Positions 32,877 through 43,477 of a stretch of DNA of 64,000 nt are shown one piece after another. The notes under the pieces are model-generated. The model saw nothing but the letters and a program-made list of their open reading frames with translations. It had not been told where the DNA came from and did not search any database. The position numbers and the translations under genes were made by a program. Within the stretch, counting starts at the first letter, position 1; every line of letters begins with the position of its first letter. This stretch comes from Stropharia rugosoannulata (Eukaryota > Basidiomycota > Agaricomycetes > Agaricales > Strophariaceae), in contig JANCIK010000006.1 of assembly GCA_028532985.1 (NCBI GenBank), positions 248,001 to 312,000 of the forward strand. The letters run 5' to 3'.

Positions 32877-34108
32877 ATGTCTTCTAACCCATTTCTACCC
32901 CTTGCATTTCTGCCAACAGACAACGCAGTGCAACTCGCCAATAACACCTATGTTCTCGTGGCTTCAACCGGAGTGAGTCAACTGAGGTTCATCTAGTTGC
33001 TGATCGCTACATGCTAAGAGTACAGGTGTTGATATGGGACATTCTGAGTAAAGTCATTGCTGATTACCAGCTCGTTAGTAGAAGTCGGATCCGTTTTGCG
33101 ACCATTGTGTACTTCGTATCGCGGTGCGTCGACTCCATGATTAGATGTCTCGCACGCATTAATATTTTCTGTTAGTATTGCGACGCTCGTATATATGCTG
33201 GGATGGACAGTACTTGCCAGTAAGTATTAGTCGCACTGTTCATAATTTGCTATTTAACTTGTTTAGCTTCTCCTTTGACAACATGCGAGGGCGGTAGCCA
33301 TAGGGTTATAACCGTATTTTTTGCCATTGGGATAGCATGTTCTCAGCTTCTATTTCTTTTGCACGTTCGGGCAATTTACAGCAACAATAAACTGGCTGTT
33401 TGCATCTTTATTTTTCTTTGGCTTTGCTCTGCTGCTAGCTGCACCACACCGCTTATAGCATCGTTTATGACGCCGTTTACGCACTTTGCTTCAACGAACT
33501 ATTGCATTCCTCCTGTGCCACCTTCATATTCCGGCGCAAGCGTAATAGTTCCTTTTATAACGGACACAGTTTTTTTCTTCGCTCTTGCGTGGCGCCTCTT
33601 GGACTCAGTGTACAGTCCTCCTAACGAGCGTCCTGTATTTCGGAGAATGAACATAGCGGTCGGCCGCTATCTCCCACGTCTAGCAAGAGCTCTATTCCAG
33701 AATGGACAGGCCTACTTTCTGTGAGTGAGTTAACATGACAGCAAAGGCAATATTTTGTTAACCCAACGTATGTGCATCAGGAGCACCATTGTCTTTAACA
33801 TTGCCACTCTCACTCTGCTATACACGCCCAGGACGCCAGTTGCATATCGCGACATAGCAGCATTCCCTTCTATGGTCATTATCAATGTCATGGCCGGTCG
33901 ATTCTACAGGAACGTTAATTATCGCGCATTCCAGCCGGAATCCCAGCCACATGGACCGTCAGCTATTTTAAGCGAGCTGATATTTGAACCGCCCCCGCCA
34001 CAAGGAGAGAATTTAGATTGTGAAAACAAGGGTAGTGAACAAAGTTCTGTGCTACAGGAGGGTGGAAAATCTCCACAGCGTGCTGTTAGTGCAGAAAGGA
34101 TTGTATAA
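32877..34108 (+). CDS. Multi-pass (7-helix-like) membrane protein, Agaricomycete family
   Basis: Exons 32877-32972, 33026-33123, 33176-33219, 33267-33720 and 33781-34108 give 1020 nt, 339 residues, in frame. The start MSSNPFLPLAFLPTDNAVQL leads to VLIWDILSKVIADYQLVSRS, RIRFATIVYFVSRIATLVYM and the characteristic TTCEGGSHRV loop, followed by ITVFFAIGIACSQLLFLLHV with RAIY, helix IFIFLWLCSAASCTTPLIAS, NYCIPPVPPSYSGASVIVPF and ITDTVFFFALAWRLLDSVYS. The final exon has STIVFNIATLTLLYT and a 100-residue polar tail. This layout ('W.VLS.L.EE..', 'L.RVRAIY', 'DT..F.A..WRL') is a common uncharacterised Agaricomycete family. The gene lies between two parts of a mucin-like gene relic. Confidence 0.8.
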
Positions 34109-34454
34109 GTAGTTCCAAAGTACAGTAATTCACCAACCAATGAGATACACGCCCTAATGAGACAAATTTGTCCTGTGGGCTCAGCGCTCATTCCTCTATC
34201 AAGTCTCTCGCAGTTTTTCTCTTTGTATTCAATTAATGTATGTTCGTAGTACATGCTTTTTCAAGAGCACATATCTGTATCACCTGGTTTGAAGGAGATG
34301 TTTGAAAATGCCTTGTCGATCATTCCAAGTATTTATCAAGAAATTTCCAATATTTTTACATATATCATTTATTTTACTTACCGCCCACTTGTTGGACACA
34401 CCAGACTCAATGTAGAAGGATGGTGAGGTTGAAAAGAGCATAAAGAGAATGACA

Positions 34455-34541
34455 CGGCCACGCACGACGCTGGGGCTGGAGGAGGACGAGTTCGCGCGTA
34501 TGCATGCGCACGAGTCGGCGTATGGCGGCGCCTCACGTGAG
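34455..34541 (+). pseudogene. Relic of the mucin-like gene fused to the unknown 174-residue gene unit
   Basis: The frame TLGLEEDEFARMHAHESAYG and GA matches the tail of the gene at 4522-6455, then departs abruptly at TCACGTGAGG, the start of the repeat unit that carries the gene at 34632. The same junction is present in copy C near 52310. Confidence 0.85.
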
Positions 34542-34631
34542 GTTGTTGTTGATGTCAATAAAGCCACAACCGATGTCATCCCTCTTGCCCAACTGTTTCC
34601 CAACTGTTTCCCCGTCTTCACAGGTCTTTCA

Positions 34632-35191
34632 ATGAGCACAAGGTAAGTCAAACCATAATCTTTCAATCCCTCTTTAGTCTATGTCTCACAGACACCGTCA
34701 GCTCTATCGTTGTCGCAGAAACCGCGACAGTTGCTCCTGAAACTGATGTAGCCACTTCCACACCATGTATCGAGATTCCGCGAATGATGCATGTTGCCGG
34801 AACCGTAGGGAAACATGGAATAAAGACTCCATATAAGGTCTGTGGGTATGCATTCACCATCGAAGAGGTACTCGGATGGATGGACAAGCACGGAATTCGG
34901 TTGAAAGGTTACAGGTGCGGAAGCGATAGGTTCGCGGATGGTTGGGCGGACATCTGCAGGGAGCTGAGGGCATACGATATCCACTACAAGATTGTACGGG
35001 TCAAAATAATTCTACCCGGCGAAGACAAGCCATGGAAGAGATATGGACAATGCCTTTCGACTGGCAATAACGCAGATGTAAAGGCAAGGAAGGGCGTTTT
35101 CAGTATGAAGAAGATAGAGGCAATTCACAGAGTGCTAAGATGCAATTTGGGCGAGCTTGGTGGACCAAAGTGGTATACTGTAGTAGTCTAG
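34632..35191 (+). CDS. Unrecognised 174-residue protein, copy A of three
   Basis: An 11 nt first exon (34632-34642, ATGAGCACAAG), a short intron with a GTAAGT donor and TTTAG acceptor, and a second exon 34678-35191 give 525 nt. The N-terminal third is Thr/Val-rich (SLCLTDTVSSIVVAETATVA). The core has MMHVAGTVGKHGIKTPYKVC, GYAFTIEEVLGWMDKHGIRL, DGWADICRELRAYDI and VRVKIILPGEDKPWKRYGQC, ending HRVLRCNLGELGGPKWYTVV. No signal peptide or membrane helix. I do not recognise the family. Length and exon borders are the same in copies B and C. Copy A has SMKKIEAIHR and IVRVKI where the others have SRKKIEAIHR and VVRVKI. Its 5' side is fused to a mucin-like gene relic. Confidence 0.65.
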
Positions 35192-35873
35192 AGCTCCTGG
35201 TTCTAGTACCGCTGTTCTTCTACGACCTGTACCTGTAGGCTGTCTGTACAGAATTCCAATACTTTTTCTGTGTTTTGTTACTTGTATTTAACTCGTGACA
35301 ACAAATTTAGCGGAGAGTATGGCAGAGCCTTGATAAAAATATATACACTGCTCGCCAATGACTGTCTTCTTTTAAGAAAACTCTCTTCTATTGGAGGATA
35401 GTGAGTTGATGCATGTACATGGCAGCAGCATGATCCAATGAGACTGGTTACTGGCGTATCAGAATACGTGTGGGTACATACACTATGTACAGGTTCCAGA
35501 TCCGTGATCACCACGCCATTCGCGTGTTCCACACAATGATATGGCCTGTACACGCGTGCAATATTGCATTTGCGGCGAAGGAAAATGGGCCCACCAGGGC
35601 CTACCAGGGCCCAACTGAAAGTCGGGTATGTGTATGCTTGGAAGGATTTAGGCCACTGCCTGAGTGGCCTTCAAATTACACAGTCATCACCGTGAATCGT
35701 CGCATTTCCTTATTCCACCCTCTCAAATCAACGAGCCTGCGCCATGCACTTACAGCATCATTTCACATGACGCCGTAGACACACATTGTCTCCACAATAC
35801 TCCTTCTGTATAACGCTAATTGCCAATAAGTATGACGCCCGAACGTAAAGTCGTCAAGAGAATCTCCTTTTAT

Positions 35874-35969
35874 GGCAATGTGACCGAGTGGTCTAAGGCG
35901 CTGGAATTGGGCTCGAATCGTCATCAAATCCAGTCCTTCGGGACGCGAGTTCGAATCTCGCTGTTGTTA
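35874..35969 (+). tRNA. tRNA-Leu-like, class II, intron-bearing, probably degenerate
   Basis: The fold has a D-arm (ACCGAGTGGTCTAAGGC), an anticodon stem CTGGA/TCCAG, a variable arm TCC-TTCG-GGA and a T-arm GCGAG-TTCGAAT-CTCGC. The acceptor GGCAATG pairs with TGTTGTT through four G-T wobbles, and the base pair closing the D-stem is lost. The long variable arm and discriminator A suggest Leu. The 23 nt anticodon loop implies an intron of about 16 nt, but the triplet at the expected place is TGG, which does not fit Leu. I therefore suspect a decayed copy. Confidence 0.5.
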
Positions 35970-36153
35970 ATGGTCTAGCCAACCACATCGTTTTCCATAC
36001 ATTTTCAAGATTGTTTTTCATTTTTTAGCTTCTAACTTCTAAGGTCTGTGTTGAAAGTTCTAACATTTATGATTTATAATTTTATCTTTGTAACTTACAA
36101 GTTTAAAAGGCTGCGAACCTAAAAATAAGGCTTCAACCATTTACGCCGTGCAT

Positions 36154-36642
36154 TGATGAGCCGCGCCCATCTACGGCCACGGAATCCGTCACGCACAAGT
36201 CCGTGTTCCCACGTCGCACAGCCACCGTGCCACAATCCGACTTGCATCGCACTCGGAACAACTATATCCCGCCTGCATTTCGAGCATTTTTCATTACATT
36301 ACTCATTAATTCTAGGTCTTTCCTTGCTCCTTTACTTACTCAGCACCTACATTCTAGGATTACACTTATTCCGTAGGCTATGCTTTGATTTTACATATAT
36401 AAAGCATGTACTTTATGTAGAAAAAAGAAGATTTCGTTTCCCCTCGTCTTAGCGCCCTAGTTTTCGTCTCAGTTCTCGTTCTCGTCGTATACCTCGTCCA
36501 GGAGTGGTTCGAAGCTGACGTCGCAGCTTACACTCCCTCGTTCCCACGTCATTTCGTCTTGTTTGTGTTGTTTTGGGTTGGTTAGAAGCCGTGTGAAACC
36601 ACCTCGCACCTGTACGCGCTCATAGAGAGCTTCAGCGTATCA
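36154..36642 (+). repeat. 5' long terminal repeat
   Basis: 489 bp. A TATA-like motif (ACATATATAAAG, near 36390) is followed by a likely transcript start. Apparent sequence identity with the 3' LTR. Confidence 0.93.
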
Positions 36643-36645
36643 TTT

Positions 36646-36663
36646 TGGAGCCCACCGCGAGGG
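36646..36663 (+). promoter_or_regulatory. Primer binding site of the LTR element
   Basis: TGGAGCCCACCGCGAGG lies 3 bases after the LTR. Its complement would be a tRNA 3' end terminating in CCA. The donor tRNA is not identified. Confidence 0.6.
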
Positions 36664-36778
36664 GTGAGTTTCCTATGCACTGGACTTCAGCTAATCCCGT
36701 TTTATTCGCGCAATTTCGACATTAATTCACAATTAATTCCTCCAACACTTCGTCGTCCCTCTACACTCGTTTCTCATT

Positions 36779-38419
36779 ATGTCCTTTCCTATGCCAGCTT
36801 TTGGAGACCCCAGCGCACCGACTTTCGACCCAGCAAAGCCCCGTGGGCTCAAGCATTATTTTTACGACCTTCAGTACCTATTCAGCACATCCGGCATCGT
36901 TGCCACCTCCAAGCAGAAGCGTTACGCCTTACGCTACGTAGATAACGACACCGCCGACCTTTGGGAGTCGCTTCCTCAATTTTTGGACAATTTCTCGACC
37001 TTTGACAATTTTAAGGACGCCGTCTTCGAGCTTTACCCATCTGCCAACGACGATTATTGGTACACCCTCGCCAACCTCGAATTATTGATTGAAAATCGTT
37101 TGCACATCGGCATGAATACTCTAGAAGACCTTTCGGATTACCACACACATTTTATTACGACCTCGCGGTTCCTTATTTCGAAACAACGCCTATCAGACCT
37201 CGAGCAGAAGCGCATGTACCCTCGTGCCTTTCCCCCGTCGCTTTGGACAAAAATTTCGACGCGTTTAGCGCTCAAGTTCCCAGACCACTATCCAGACAAT
37301 CCTCACGCTATCTCAGACATCTACGCCGCCGCCATTTTTATTTTGCGCGCCTCGCACTCCGTTTACTCGCACACCTCGTCGCCTATACTGTCTCAGCCGT
37401 CGCCCTCGAGTACAAACGTTAATCTCGATGATTTTCGGACTATTTTCGCAGCATTTACGAAGTCGATCATCCAGGAAATCCACAATACATCTCAGCCGTC
37501 GTCTACATCGTTAATTCGCCCCAGCAAGAAGCCTCGCGTTTTCAAGTGCAAGTTCTGCGGAGAAAATCACTTTATTCGACATTGTACCCTCGTTGACGAC
37601 TACATGCATTCAGGAAAAATTATACGCAATTCAAACAGCAAAGTAGTGCTCCCCACCGGTGCTTACATTCCAGAAGATATTCCAGGCCGATTTTTGAAGG
37701 AAAAATTCGATGAATGGTATAGAAGACATCCAGGACAGTCAAGAACGTTGTATCAGTCACCGCCAACCGTTTTACAAAGTGTTTTCGCGCCCGCATTCGC
37801 TACCTCGTCACACAATCAATCAGACATGCAGTACATCGATGATATTGACTCCAGGATTGCAGAAATCGAACAGGAAATTGCCAGACTCCGTCACCAGGTC
37901 CCAAACGTTGCCTCAAACGTTTCAGTAATGCCCCGTGTTGCTCAGTCAAATTCACAGAAATATTACAGCGTCTTCTCGTCCCAAATTGTCGCTACACATC
38001 CTAGAACACCTACGTATCCATCCAGCATCGACTTACCACCTCAGAAGTATATTTCGTCCATGTATTCTTCGCCTGCACCCTCTACTCTGTTTCCTGCACC
38101 CCAGACGTCACACATAGATCGCTCCTCTTCGCCACCATCGTCCATTACGCCTAGCAGTGACATATTGAAGTCAAACACAGTTATAGTCAAGTTACAGCCC
38201 CCCAAGTCGTCGCCACTGTTTCATAGACCATTATTTACAACCAGAACATGCTGCAACTCGGATAAAGGATTATTCTCTCGTTTTTGCACATCACCACCGT
38301 CTCTAGTCAATTTCAATGCACTCCGTCGACTTGCCACTCGTATATTTCACCCCAATATCGCCTATAGTGATTGTTTCATACCCAGACGTCGCCGCCCTCG
38401 TCCTAGGCGCCCCGGATAA
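36779..38419 (+). CDS. gag: Gag-like protein of the LTR retrotransposon
   Basis: 546 residues in one frame. The N-terminal 200 residues are a helical capsid-like region (KPRGLKHYFYDLQYLFSTSG, RYALRYVDNDTADLWESLPQ, FENFKDAVFELYPSANDDYW-like order), the arrangement of the fungal Ty3/gypsy-type retrotransposon gag domain. A zinc-knuckle variant CKFCGENHFIRHC at about residues 257-269 has spacing CX2CX3HX4C, one residue shorter than the common CX2CX4HX4C. A coiled segment IDSRIAEIEQEIARLRHQ follows, then a Ser/Pro-rich end and a basic tip (RRRRPRPRRPG). No pol frame overlaps or follows. It would package RNA of this element. Confidence 0.9.
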   Translation: MSFPMPAFGDPSAPTFDPAKPRGLKHYFYDLQYLFSTSGIVATSKQKRYALRYVDNDTADLWESLPQFLDNFSTFDNFKDAVFELYPSANDDYWYTLANLELLIENRLHIGMNTLEDLSDYHTHFITTSRFLISKQRLSDLEQKRMYPRAFPPSLWTKISTRLALKFPDHYPDNPHAISDIYAAAIFILRASHSVYSHTSSPILSQPSPSSTNVNLDDFRTIFAAFTKSIIQEIHNTSQPSSTSLIRPSKKPRVFKCKFCGENHFIRHCTLVDDYMHSGKIIRNSNSKVVLPTGAYIPEDIPGRFLKEKFDEWYRRHPGQSRTLYQSPPTVLQSVFAPAFATSSHNQSDMQYIDDIDSRIAEIEQEIARLRHQVPNVASNVSVMPRVAQSNSQKYYSVFSSQIVATHPRTPTYPSSIDLPPQKYISSMYSSPAPSTLFPAPQTSHIDRSSSPPSSITPSSDILKSNTVIVKLQPPKSSPLFHRPLFTTRTCCNSDKGLFSRFCTSPPSLVNFNALRRLATRIFHPNIAYSDCFIPRRRRPRPRRPG

Positions 38420-38915
38420 TTTATCTTGCCCCCCACACATGCCAGCTTCGTTTAAATGTCCCAGGATCGCTCGACATCTTGTTTTTATGTTCAACCTTAT
38501 GTTTTGACTCTCACAAGTTTATACCTAAGTAGGGAGGACCCCCTGCCTTCGCTTTATGCCCCTATGCCGCTACGTATTTCGTTTCTTTTATGATTTATGA
38601 TTTATTCAGATATGTTTATGGATATATGCTCACTTATTTCGTTTATATGATAGATCTTTATGATTCTTTTATGGTATAAAACCTTATGCGCCAGTATATC
38701 ATTTATATTATGCCTTTATGCACGTTAATGTTCCGTTACATTTGCTTTGCATTGTTTTCCTTTATCTTTTATATTTGATTATTCCTTTTGTTTTTGGTAT
38801 TGTTATATTGGTGCAGCTTCTGCATTCGCATTTTTCTCCTTATTTGCTTCGGTTTTTTCTTGTTTTGTTTTATCCCCTTCATTTACAGCTGACTGAGGAC
38901 AGTCAGTATTTCAGT

Positions 38916-38925
38916 AGGGAGGAGA
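38916..38925 (+). promoter_or_regulatory. Polypurine tract of the LTR element
   Basis: AGGGAGGAGA directly before the 3' LTR, the expected site for plus-strand priming. Confidence 0.75.
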
Positions 38926-39414
38926 TGATGAGCCGCGCCCATCTACGGCCACGGAATCCGTCACGCACAAGTCCGTGTTCCCACGTCGCACAGCCACCGT
39001 GCCACAATCCGACTTGCATCGCACTCGGAACAACTATATCCCGCCTGCATTTCGAGCATTTTTCATTACATTACTCATTAATTCTAGGTCTTTCCTTGCT
39101 CCTTTACTTACTCAGCACCTACATTCTAGGATTACACTTATTCCGTAGGCTATGCTTTGATTTTACATATATAAAGCATGTACTTTATGTAGAAAAAAGA
39201 AGATTTCGTTTCCCCTCGTCTTAGCGCCCTAGTTTTCGTCTCAGTTCTCGTTCTCGTCGTATACCTCGTCCAGGAGTGGTTCGAAGCTGACGTCGCAGCT
39301 TACACTCCCTCGTTCCCACGTCATTTCGTCTTGTTTGTGTTGTTTTGGGTTGGTTAGAAGCCGTGTGAAACCACCTCGCACCTGTACGCGCTCATAGAGA
39401 GCTTCAGCGTATCA
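38926..39414 (+). repeat. 3' long terminal repeat
   Basis: 489 bp partner of 36154-36642. The 168-codon frame entering it from 38718 is not a real gene. Confidence 0.93.
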
Positions 39415-39977
39415 GCATACATACACCGTTGTATATCAACTCGCTGCCCCACCTTGGCCCCACCACCGTCGGGCCCCGTATATGTATACATGTACAATTG
39501 TATGCGGTATACTACCGTCTATATATGGTATACTGTTTTCCTATACGGAATGTTGTAATATTGCTCACGGTTGTCTTAGCCTTATTTTAGCCTTTGGGCA
39601 AACTTAGTGCAACAGTAGCTACTGGTCAACCAGTATTTACAGTCGAAGTACATTAGGGCACATCCAGCTCAGTGACACCGTGTGGCATGCGGTACTGGAA
39701 ATATGTGGTGTTGGACAACATCCCATATATTGAATGAGAAATTTTGAAACAACTCTGAAGACTTATTTGGCTATTTAGCTTGGTCTCGATGGTCAACCAT
39801 ATATTAAAACTGTATACATATAATTACTGTACATGTTGCCAGAGCCAAAACATTGTACGAGTATACGTATACGTATTACATATACGGTATAGTATACTGT
39901 ACGGTTGGAGCCTTAGCCCGGGTCCCCCGGACTCTGATAGGTCCGGACTTGGGAGAGAGAACAAAAAAAGCAATTCA
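39415..39977. other. AT-rich intergenic with a short GC hairpin
   Basis: No gene. CCGGAC...GTCCGG with an 8 nt loop lies near 39928. TATA/TGTAT-rich stretches surround it. Confidence 0.4.
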
Positions 39978-40051
39978 TGGCCAACGTGGGGATCGAACCC
40001 AAGACCTTCGCGTTATTAGCACGACGCTCTAACCAGCTGAGCTAGTCGGCC
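39978..40051 (-). tRNA. tRNA-Ile: tRNA-Ile (AAT anticodon)
   Basis: The 74 nt minus-strand sequence begins GGCCGACTAGCTCAGCTGG, with a regular D-arm, anticodon loop CTAATAA in stem TCGTG/CGCGA, T-arm TTGGGTTCGATCCCCA and acceptor end GTTGGCCA. The T-loop GTTCGATCC is the B box and TAGCTCAGCTGG the A box. A T-run downstream on the minus strand (seven T, read from 39963-39970) is a Pol III terminator. No intron. Confidence 0.95.
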
Positions 40052-41682
40052 TTCCTTTATCACAATATTTACATAATTATTGTCTTCTAAGCGATTCAAG
40101 ACAATCGACATGTAATTATTCGTTTAGTCTACATAGTCACCATCTCAAACGGGAACGACTCCTGTAACAGTCCAACGATGTCGACAATCTTACCTTCCGG
40201 ATATGAGACAGATAGCTGTGGTTGCGCAGCGTAGTCCTATCCGATAGTCGCAAAGTCACAAAGCACTGTTCTGGGCCGTATACTTGAACCCTTGACATGC
40301 TTTATCATGCCTTCCGTATGCTACGCTACCGTAAGCGAAGCAGTACTGCTCCGTAGTCCGCTCTGCTCCCATCTGCTTTCATCTGCTCCGCGGTCGTACA
40401 TTACCGCCGGCAGGATGTATTTAGCGAAGTGCCTGGACCCGAGTAGCACGTCATGCATCACACTTGTGAGCGCTTAAACGTATAGTCAATTGGTGGAGTT
40501 TGTGAGGGAGCTGGGGGAGCCAGGTATGTCTTCCACTAAATGCTGCAGGATGCTGTATATATCAGCCAGCTTCAAGCATTAGTCACGGAGCCGTTACAGG
40601 CGGAAGCGTCCCTGGTTAACACTCCAATAATCCCGATGCATTATAATTCCAATTTCTGACCATTGGTATGTAGTCTTTTACTTGGTTGTCTTCGCCTACG
40701 TGACAGGCTCAACGGTATTATGGGTCAGTAGTATATTTATTCACTCCTCTAGTAATCCCTTCTAGTATATTCCTTCTGCAATGGTATGCAAACTATGCCC
40801 GAGGTGCCTCCGCGGAAGAGAGATTTCTAACATTGTAAGCCAGGGCAATATCGCGACAGCGCGCTTGTCCAATGACATATCTAGGCTAGCCGAGTATCAA
40901 CAAATCCGTACAAGCAGAACGACCTTGAATAGCCTTGAATGTATAGACTCTGAACCCCCCTACGATTCATTTTATCTTCCCTGAGATTTAAGCGGCGTGA
41001 TCAAAGTGGTTGTAAAGCCGTGTAAAGCTCTGAGTCGCTTAGTATTACCTTGGTCCCAAGTAAGCTATGTATCGGTGGAATGGTTATGATAAAGAATGAA
41101 GTGGCCACCACTGACCACCTTGTCTATGTAATAGTGTAATCCTGCTGACAACAACAGTCGGAATGTCATATTGATATGGTCATAGCTTCGTCTGTGCTGT
41201 GGAGTGTAACAAATCTATTCACATCTCATTGGAGCATATCATGAGCAACTACCGTTAGGCTAAGAATACTCGGAGCACACATTCATAGTAACAATAGTTG
41301 GGTTCGGCGATACTGTCATAAAGGGCACCAGAGTATCCGGAGAGTTCGGTGCTGGAACAAGTGCAATTGAATAGCATGTATTTCTCTTTCTGCTGCACTT
41401 GCATTCAAGCTCTGAAAAAAATGAGAGGGGAGCCTCTGATTGTTAGATAAACTGCTAACAGCTACTCTCAAGTAGGTATGACCGATCGAATAAAAATACT
41501 GAAGTAGGATGCTCTATAACAGTGCCTGTACGCTTACCTTAGACAGCTGAGGAATAATCATTGCGCGCTTATGTATATATATATTCAGTATGCGTTAAAT
41601 AGAGCCATAACGAGACGATCGCTACAGCCACTTCTGATTGATCCCAAGTCTACCATCCCCATCCCCCTTTCCAAATTTAGCC
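40052..41682. other. Intergenic, no gene recognised
   Basis: Only short frames. A TATA-like run (ATGTATATATATATTCAG) near 41570-41590 is placed to serve the quinone oxidoreductase gene at 41683. Confidence 0.4.
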
Positions 41683-42676
41683 ATGTGCTTTCCAAGCAAG
41701 AAGATGAAGAATAATTTCGCTGACACGACCAAACCAGCATCAACATCAAACCATACACAGAACGGAAATGGTATTAAAGCAGAGAAATCTTGTGGGTTGA
41801 CCGTCAGTTCGCTCTCCCACTTCATCTCACAAGCATCCCTACCACTAGATCCCAAAACAATGGCTCCTAAAGTTGGCATCGTTATCTACACCATGTACGG
41901 CCACATCGCCAAGGGTGAGTATCCCCCACCCTCTACGTATAGCTAAGCCCTTATCATCACTGCTACAGTCGCTGAGGCAGAGAAAGCCGGAATCGAAAAT
42001 GCTGGTGGACAGGCTACCATTTACCAGTTCGTTCTATGCCGTGCAATGACTAGCTTGTCCTGACCTTCGTACAGAGTCGCGGAAACCCTTCCTCAAGATG
42101 TTCTCACCAAGATGTACGCACCGGCTAAGCCCAACTACCCCATCATCACCCCTGACATCCTTGCCGGTCTTGATGCTTTCATCATTGGCGTCCCGACGCG
42201 TTTCGGTAACTTCCCCGCGCAATGGAAGGTATGTATAATGTGAATGAAACACAAATAATGGCGCTTATTAGTTTATTTCAGGCGTTCTGGGACTCCACTG
42301 GTGGACTCTGGTCGTCTGGAAAGCTCTCTGGAAAGTACGCTGGTATCTTTGTATCTACTGCTGCACCAGGAGGAGGACAAGAATCGACAGCTGTTGCCTC
42401 TCTCTCGACCTTCGCCCACCACGGTGTTATCTACGTTCCATTCGGATACGCTCATGCGTTCGGCAAGCTCACCAACCTAACTGAAGTCCACGGTGGTATG
42501 TCTATTATTCTACTGCCCTCTCATAGCAATACTCAACGAGTGCATTAGGATCTCCATGGGGAGCTGGAACTTTCGCTGGCCCAGATGGTTCTCGTCAACC
42601 TTCTGAGCTGGAGCTAGAAATTGCCACTATTCAAGGAGAGGCGTTCTACAACACTATCAAGAAGGTTTCCTTCTGA
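41683..42676 (+). CDS. NAD(P)H:quinone oxidoreductase, flavodoxin-like (WrbA/Pst2 type)
   Basis: Exons 41683-41914, 41969-42026, 42075-42228, 42282-42495 and 42549-42676 give 786 nt, 261 residues, in frame. It reduces quinones by two electrons using NAD(P)H and FMN and so protects against redox cycling (family knowledge). The FMN-binding loop is [14 protein letters not shown], followed by [40 protein letters not shown] and [20 protein letters not shown]. It ends [20 protein letters not shown] and YNTIKKVSF. The start [18 protein letters not shown] precedes the core by about 60 residues, a leader often seen in basidiomycete members; an alternative start is MAPKVG. Its N-terminal MC could be lipid-modified (inference), since yeast relatives are found at membrane patches. 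Confidence 0.92.
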
Positions 42677-43477
42677 GAATTGCACTTGTACACTGTCGCA
42701 ATACTTTATCGATTCGTCACTCATCCAGCCTGGTAATGCATATACGACCTTTGTAATGCTTGTAATGCCCATTGAATATATCATCTTCTCCTCGAACTTA
42801 AGTAACCAATAGATTGAAGAAAATGATCTATGCGAAATTCCGGCACACATCGATCTGGCAGTACATTTCTTTGAGTCATTTCTTCGCCAATGTTACATCG
42901 TGTCGAGGAATGATGGAAGACTGTCGGACACCCTCGTTGCCGCCGGCGCGGTGACATGATCTTGGCAGCTTCTGGAAGCCTTTAAGAAACATGGCAGCAG
43001 AAGCAAGTGTCGGTTGGAATACTGAGCGCTTGGCGTATTTACACACTTTATCTGCATCTCTTCTCTCATGGTCTATCCACCAATGTGCAAGCAATACAAT
43101 TCAGCGAGTCATGATTGACCATTCCAGCCACAGCATGTCCACATCAGTTATTGGTTCCTTGGTCCTCGGCGCATCTCCAAGGTTGAGGCCTCAAAGTATG
43201 ACATACCACTTGTCAAGACTAGCTTAGAACAATTGTCCGTAATTCGACTCGGAATTATTTCCGCTGTTGAGTATGTACTCGCCTTGATGGAAAGCGGAAA
43301 CCCGAGTACAAACAATGGCGAGATCCGCGGGCATTCAAATGACCGTACGGCTACCCGTTGCAATTAGATTCGGCTTCATGGATGTGCTAAAGGGTTTGTT
43401 TGAAAGCGAAAGACGAGCTACGTATACGTTCAAGTTGAGCTCGTTTGCCATGAGTAGTCACCGTAGCTCCTAGCTTA
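42677..43477. other. Intergenic, no gene recognised
   Basis: Short frames only, none with family resemblance. Confidence 0.4.

Larger units (their letters stand above)
36154..39414 (+). mobile_element. Gag-only LTR retrotransposon, 3.26 kb
   Basis: Two direct repeats of 489 bp (36154-36642 and 38926-39414), beginning TGATGAGC and ending GTATCA (TG...CA), enclose 2.28 kb. A TGG at 36646 starts a possible primer binding site (TGGAGCCCACCGCG) and a purine tract AGGGAGGAGA ends right at the 3' LTR. GCAT occurs at both outer borders, consistent with a 4 bp target duplication. The only gene is gag; protease, reverse transcriptase, RNase H and integrase are absent, so it depends on a related full element. 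The LTR translations are identical over about 99 residues, implying recent insertion. Confidence 0.93.

Noticed and set aside
36153..36452. 99-codon frame in the 5' LTR, and its 168-codon counterpart at 38718-39224
   Set aside because: Lies in the LTR and is identical in both copies only because the LTRs are; no domain, and the longer one starts in the non-coding 3' region.
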